Assembly (NCBI GenBank): GCA_019090895.1
Contig: JAHRVB010000142.1
Span: 1-64,000, forward strand
Direction: 5' to 3'
DNA length: 64,000 nt
Origin: Kangiellaceae bacterium
GTDB lineage: Bacteria; Pseudomonadota; Gammaproteobacteria; Enterobacterales; Kangiellaceae
Shown here: one piece after another, positions 59,419 to 64,000 of the stretch
Numbering within the stretch: position 1 is the stretch's first letter
How the letters are laid out: every line of letters starts with the position of its first letter
Translations under genes and position numbers: made by a program
Notes under the pieces: model-generated
What the model was told of the DNA's origin: nothing
Databases searched by the model: none
The model's input: the letters and a program-made list of their open reading frames with translations, nothing else

Positions 59419-62313
59419 TTATTTTTTATTAACACTGAGATCCGCCTTCAACATTTTAACTAGTTCTTCCCTATTAAGAGGTCTTGCACCAGGATGCGAA
59501 TTCTCTTTCAGCTCTCTGCCTAGCTCGTCCATAAACCGATCAAGCTGTTGCACATCAACATGAACTTTACTCGTTGATAGTGCTTCCACAGGACCTATCA
59601 AAACCGGTTGATAAGGGTCATTGACATTTACCACTTGTAAACCACGGCTATCACTTGCGATAAATGCAAAATCATTTACTCCCGGAGGTGCAGGGTGACT
59701 AAACACATCTATATCGTTTGCAATACCGCCATTAAGTTCAAGCTGAGCAATGCTTTCGATTGCATCCGGTGCAGCAATGTCGAAAATATGTAAACCTGAA
59801 CTTCCGGCGACGGCATAAAGATAGTCATGCTCTCGAGACGGCGTATCTTCGTCAGCTAATTTGTACCTAGTGTAAGTATCAATAGCTTTGACACCTAACA
59901 AAGGAAGTGTTTGAACTAATCTCGGTGAATCGAAATTAGGCAACAGGTCGATGACATGTATTCCCACGGTTGGATCCGCGACATAAGCACGCGACGCATA
60001 CTCATTACTTTTTTGAAAATGAGCATATAAATGCACTTGTTCAGCATTGATATTTGCCACTTGGCCAACTACCGCGGGGTTTGCTAAATCTGAGTAATCG
60101 AGTACTTGTAGACCGTTACTACCGGCCGCCACGAATAAATGAACTCCCCAAAGTTTGGCTGACTTCACCATAGGAACTTCAATTGAAGAAACTAATTGGG
60201 GTTGAGTTGGAATGGTTACATCATATAAATTAATTCCAGCATCTAGGTTTGTAACAAATAACAATCCAGCCGCATAAAACACATCAATTGCATTTGCGCT
60301 GCCAATGGTCGCAACAGAATTTTCTGGTATGCCATTTTGCATATCGAAAACAGATACACCAGCCGTTCCTGTCGCAATATAAACATAGTCAGCTCGTCCA
60401 GAAACTATATTGGCTTGGACAGCGATGGCCTTCCCGTCTGCTGGGAGACTAATCGTTTGAGTCAATGATGGGTTTTCTGGGTTGGCCCAACGCTCATAGA
60501 CTCGTAATTTATCGTTAGCAAGAGTATAAGCATGTGTTCGACCTAAATTATAATTACCCGATCCTAATCCAAGTGCAGGTGGCGAACGATGACACTCGAT
60601 ACATTTTCTAACCTCACCGGTACTTCTTGTTGTATGAGTATTTGCTGGATTAAAGGCTAATCCAGAAAGTCCTTTGACCTTCGTTTTGGGCATTACAAAA
60701 TCTAGCTTTTTTGTACCATCAGCTGCGGTTACATCTGCAATCGGATGACAACCTACAATGAAAGGAGAGATTTTGCTCTGAGAGTTAAGGCCTAAGGCAA
60801 AGTGCTTCATACTGACAAACATTTTATTGTTAGTGCTTGCTTTGCCAATAACTTCTTCTCGAGTGATAAGATTAATTCCTGTTTTTGTCTCGTCACGTTC
60901 GAAATGGCAGCCAAAACAATTTGGCATCCAAGATGAATGACAGGCATAACATTCTAATCCACCTTCTTCTTTTAAGTGATGATCGTTCATGGCAGCAGCA
61001 GCCAACGGATTAAACTCGCATGACTGCGGGTCAACTATTTTTTTCACCTGTGGCACAATATGCTTTTTACCAGAAACCTTAGACGTTAAAACAGCGGTCC
61101 CATCTTCCTCGATCACAATGTTGTTCAACATTAAGCCATCTTTATCAATAAAAGTCGGTGTTTCATTCGGCATACCGTGACAAGTACGACATTCGATCTT
61201 GGTTGCTTGATCCATATGTCCGTATATATTGCCGTCCCCCATGATTCCGGCTTGAGTGTGACAATCAACACAATGCATACCCGCTTCGCCATGAATATCT
61301 TTAGGGTTAGTCTCGTCATCAGAATAATGATAATTAGTATTAAATCGAGTATCAGTGGTTCCAGGAACTCCAGGCCCCGAAGGCAACCCAGGAGGCATCT
61401 GCGATTTTCCTTGCCAACTCAAACCAATTCGTGCGCCACGGTGATGACAATGAATACATTGCTCTGATGGGATTGCGCTGGTAACTCGATGAGTTTTTGG
61501 GTGTCCAGGTTCTTCATGGTTAATGCTCATATCGGCACTTTCAGATAATCCAGAATTAGAATATGGCATATGACATGCGGCACACCCATCAGCCCGATAA
61601 AGACCATCTTTTCCTTCGGCTCCGCGATAGCCTTTTCCTCGAGTCCATAAATGACACCTAGCGCACGCTTGTGCAGGGACCGCGGCATAATGAGTAGCGA
61701 ATTCGGATTGATCAGCTTCTGGATCGTAATCGATTAAATCAATAACACTTTGAACGGCGCCATCTTCAGTTGGAACTTCGCCGTCATCGTCAGTTGTAGC
61801 GAAAGTGCCAAAAGTAGGTATCTTAGTTTCGTCAACACCATTTAGATACAGACCACCAGAGTGATGACCAGTGGTAGTAGCCATCAAACTTTTCATGACA
61901 GTATCCACGTGCGGTTCATGACAATTACCACAAGTTTCCTTTACAACTCTTAAGTTTGAGGGATTGACAAAACGTTCATAGGGTAAGTCATAATCGAGAG
62001 GTTTAACCGTCGCGTCATTTATAACCGGCCTGCTAGGCTGTACATGAGCTACATCTCGCAGGCTTGAAGTAAAATCTCCACCGTGACAGTCGGTACAGGC
62101 AATTTCTACTCGCTCATGAAATTTCTCGATCGCCTCATGACAAGTCAAGCATCCCGGATCGGATTTGGAGAATCCGGTGGGATTTCCATTGTCACTTTGG
62201 ACTAGTGCGGAATCTTCGGAACCACCTCCACAAGCACTGATGAAGAGCATAAGAAAAACAGCATATAATGATGGAATCCAATGATTCCGAGAATTACTTT
62301 TACTACGACACAT
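59419..62313 (-). CDS. 11-haem lipoprotein cytochrome with C-terminal LVIVD-type propeller
   Basis: 964 residues. The lipobox is LFISACG. I count eleven CxxCH sites, the first ten between about residue 50 and 500 (CLTCH, CTDCH, CGNCH, CARCH, CAACH, CIHCH, CVDCH, CRTCH, CYACH, CFGCH) and the last CIECH. From about residue 600 repeats such as VHLFVAAGSNGLQVLDYSDL and DYLYAVAGSSGLHIFDIAAP form an LVIVD-like propeller. Its position suggests it replaces MtrC/OmcA as terminal reductase or is a large periplasmic module. Substrate unknown. Confidence 0.85.
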   Translation of the reverse strand: MCRSKSNSRNHWIPSLYAVFLMLFISACGGGSEDSALVQSDNGNPTGFSKSDPGCLTCHEAIEKFHERVEIACTDCHGGDFTSSLRDVAHVQPSRPVINDATVKPLDYDLPYERFVNPSNLRVVKETCGNCHEPHVDTVMKSLMATTTGHHSGGLYLNGVDETKIPTFGTFATTDDDGEVPTEDGAVQSVIDLIDYDPEADQSEFATHYAAVPAQACARCHLWTRGKGYRGAEGKDGLYRADGCAACHMPYSNSGLSESADMSINHEEPGHPKTHRVTSAIPSEQCIHCHHRGARIGLSWQGKSQMPPGLPSGPGVPGTTDTRFNTNYHYSDDETNPKDIHGEAGMHCVDCHTQAGIMGDGNIYGHMDQATKIECRTCHGMPNETPTFIDKDGLMLNNIVIEEDGTAVLTSKVSGKKHIVPQVKKIVDPQSCEFNPLAAAAMNDHHLKEEGGLECYACHSSWMPNCFGCHFERDETKTGINLITREEVIGKASTNNKMFVSMKHFALGLNSQSKISPFIVGCHPIADVTAADGTKKLDFVMPKTKVKGLSGLAFNPANTHTTRSTGEVRKCIECHRSPPALGLGSGNYNLGRTHAYTLANDKLRVYERWANPENPSLTQTISLPADGKAIAVQANIVSGRADYVYIATGTAGVSVFDMQNGIPENSVATIGSANAIDVFYAAGLLFVTNLDAGINLYDVTIPTQPQLVSSIEVPMVKSAKLWGVHLFVAAGSNGLQVLDYSDLANPAVVGQVANINAEQVHLYAHFQKSNEYASRAYVADPTVGIHVIDLLPNFDSPRLVQTLPLLGVKAIDTYTRYKLADEDTPSREHDYLYAVAGSSGLHIFDIAAPDAIESIAQLELNGGIANDIDVFSHPAPPGVNDFAFIASDSRGLQVVNVNDPYQPVLIGPVEALSTSKVHVDVQQLDRFMDELGRELKENSHPGARPLNREELVKMLKADLSVNKK

Positions 62314-62350
62314 AAACCTACAATCCCTAAAAAACCTTAACTATAACCAG

Positions 62351-62980
62351 TTACTTTTGTTGAGAAGCAAAGAAATGAAGTAATGCATCGATACTTTCCG
62401 GGCCTGATTTCTTAATTAGGCGATCCAGTTTCTTCTTCATTTTCTTACCGACCTCTCTTTCACCAGAAACAATCTGTTCGAGTGTGTCCTTAAGATATTG
62501 TCCATGCTGTCCAGCCAGAATTCCAGCATCGTCATCCTTTGAGCGTCCACTATCTTCGTGACATTTTTCACAATACTTTTTGAAATGTTTCTTTCCAGTT
62601 TTAGCTAGTTCAGGGGTGAACTCTTGGATAACCGGGATGAAGGCTTGTTTTGCATAATAAGAAGCGAGTTGTTTTGTCATATCCTCAGTTAACTTATCTG
62701 CACACTCTTGCATGTCCGTATCGGGAAATCCATCTCTTGATTGAGTTGAAGCTGGACGTTCGCCTTTTTTAAAGGAAGACATAGTATCGAGGAAGTAATA
62801 TTCTGAAATCCCCGCGATGGTTGGAATATGGGAAGCTTCACTATTTCCATTTTTGCCATGACAAGAATCGCATTCTTTAACAGCGTCTTCGAATGTTACT
62901 TCCATTTCCGCCGCTACTAGCGAGCTGATTGATAACACAGTCCCTAAAACAATTGTTTTAATGATGTTATTCTTATTCAT
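62351..62980 (-). CDS. Diheme class I cytochrome c
   Basis: 209 residues from the ATG at 62980, after a G-rich ribosome-binding stretch. Signal peptide T-I-V-L-G-T-V-L-S-I-S. Two haem sites, CDSCHGKNG and CEKCHEDSG, each followed by a typical cytochrome c4-like domain. It may carry electrons between the NapC-like protein and the decahaem protein. Confidence 0.85.
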   Translation of the reverse strand: MNKNNIIKTIVLGTVLSISSLVAAEMEVTFEDAVKECDSCHGKNGNSEASHIPTIAGISEYYFLDTMSSFKKGERPASTQSRDGFPDTDMQECADKLTEDMTKQLASYYAKQAFIPVIQEFTPELAKTGKKHFKKYCEKCHEDSGRSKDDDAGILAGQHGQYLKDTLEQIVSGEREVGKKMKKKLDRLIKKSGPESIDALLHFFASQQK

Positions 62981-63117
62981 TATTCCCCCCCCCAAATATA
63001 GCTATCCATTTGGGTATTTACTCTCAGTTGCAATCCGTACCTGCTAACTTCTTTCAACACCACCCGTATCAAAAGAAACAACATCCCAAAATTTTCTACT
63101 ACAGTAAAAAAGCATAT

Positions 63118-63675
63118 TTACTCGTCGCTAGATTCTTCTTCATCCATATCGGGAAGCTCGTGAGCAATCCCCTTGTGACAATCAATGCATGTCATTCCGT
63201 TTTGCCTCGCCGATTGATGCTTTCGACGTGCACTTCTATCTTGATATTCGAAATCCATAGCCTCGCCCTTGTGGCAACTTCTGCATTCACGAGAGTCAGA
63301 CTCTTTCATATAAGCCCAAACCACCTTTGCCATGCCTAGCCGATGTTCTTCAAATTTTTCTGGCGTATCCATAGTACCGAGAATCCAGTGATACACATCT
63401 TTGACCGCAATAATTTTTTTCATCACCAAAGGACCAAACTCGTGAGGGACATGGCAGTCCGCACAAGTAGCTCTTACACCAGAAGGATTAACGTCGTGAG
63501 GTGAATCTAGGAATTCCTGATAGACATTATCGGCCATTTCATGGCAAGAAATACAAAATGTTTCGCTATTGGTATAGGTTACGAATTTATTTGTACCAAC
63601 GGTCGCAAAAATCCCAAAAAAGAACGCGACCAAAACTATATACTTAAGCGGCAATTTCCGCCCAATAAACCTCAT
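63118..63675 (-). CDS. NapC/NirT-type tetrahaem quinol dehydrogenase (CymA-like)
   Basis: 185 residues. An N-terminal membrane anchor (YIVLVAFFFGIFATVGTNKF) is followed by four haem sites: CISCH, CADCH, CRSCH and CIDCH. GAG ribosome-binding site AAGGAG lies upstream. Such proteins oxidise menaquinol or ubiquinol and feed periplasmic cytochromes. It is the first gene of the five-gene electron-transfer operon. Confidence 0.92.
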   Translation of the reverse strand: MRFIGRKLPLKYIVLVAFFFGIFATVGTNKFVTYTNSETFCISCHEMADNVYQEFLDSPHDVNPSGVRATCADCHVPHEFGPLVMKKIIAVKDVYHWILGTMDTPEKFEEHRLGMAKVVWAYMKESDSRECRSCHKGEAMDFEYQDRSARRKHQSARQNGMTCIDCHKGIAHELPDMDEEESSDE

Positions 63676-64000
63676 ACATTTGACTCCTTTCTTACAATAC
63701 CGCTATTTTTCTATATTGATTCCACTGAATCAAGAAATCTCAAATATCATAAAACATTCGATTAATAATCAAAAATTGATAAATATTAGAAAAATCACTT
63801 GTAACATCTATCCAATCTAACAGTCTAACTAAGTTAAAGTATAAATTGCCATCCAAAGGATGGAATATAAAACAATTAACGATTTAGCAAGTTTTTTGTA
63901 CAAGTTAATTCAATAACTCGTACATCACCGCTTAGAGATATAATAACTTGATATATGACAATGAGTTAGACGCATAATAAGCGACAATAGATCAGCTAAT
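63676..64000. other. AT-rich upstream region of the cytochrome operon
   Basis: 325 bases at the window edge. It must contain the promoter of the cytochrome operon. I see no gene, terminator or confident consensus promoter. Confidence 0.4.

Noticed and set aside
1-64000. CRISPR arrays, rRNA genes, insertion sequences
   Set aside because: No regularly spaced repeats, rRNA signatures, transposase motifs or terminal inverted repeats of IS type were found.

Overview
The window is chromosomal DNA from a free-living, AT-rich Gammaproteobacterium. Evidence includes dusB-fis followed by purH and purD, bamE divergent from fur, rsd, dsbB, tex, ompR, pheA with a phenylalanine leader, TonB and Tat exports, and a multihaem cytochrome locus. 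A Kangiellaceae-like marine lineage is plausible, but that is inference. The first gene is cut by the left edge.

Layout. 1-5042: partial esterase, PD40 protein, TonB-dependent receptor, PQQ-type mini-protein, exported Nudix protein. 5036-10052 (all minus strand): a 25-gene tRNA array that also carries a cyclic-phosphate-processing receiver protein (cREC) and an HNH nuclease. 10192-16938: small secreted proteins and oxidoreductases. 17079-25027: two-component system, PilZ, dusB-fis, purH, purD. 25055-29605: a 1516-residue propeller-PAS-GGDEF-EAL protein. 29877-41359: Tat-exported TldD, PmbA-like protein, DUF4159, MoxR, DUF58 and three Bat-like membrane proteins. 41470-56212: housekeeping genes (FKBP, ECF sigma pair, bamE, fur, pheA fusion, rsd, a histidine kinase, dsbB, tex, ompR). 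56282-63675 (minus strand): a five-gene CymA/MtrA/MtrB-like electron-conduit operon.

The outstanding object is the tRNA array. Reading the minus strand, I find four tandem leader modules. Each is a 35-43-codon ORF followed by a chain of competing RNA hairpins ending in an intrinsic terminator. The leader peptides sample almost the whole amino-acid alphabet: 20, 19, 15 and 19 different residues. Their codons match the tRNAs downstream. Leader 1 is rich in Leu, Ser and His and precedes the only His, Leu and Ser tRNAs. Leader 2 lacks Leu, Ser and His, is rich in ATA, and precedes a lysidine-type tRNA-Ile2. In all four, segment pairing predicts termination when the ribosome reaches the leader stop and readthrough when it stalls earlier. 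The inferred function is a general sensor of tRNA shortage that releases a near-minimal replacement tRNA set together with a putative RNA-repair protein. Several of the tRNAs carry D-loop or T-loop insertions or collapsed variable arms.

Other points of interest are a chorismate mutase-prephenate dehydratase-ACT protein fused to a DAHP-synthase-like domain that has lost its catalytic motifs; a Tat-exported TldD beside a MoxR/Bat cluster; a DusB with an insertion of about 36 residues; an orphan ompR; and an 11-haem lipoprotein with a C-terminal LVIVD-type propeller in the electron-conduit operon.
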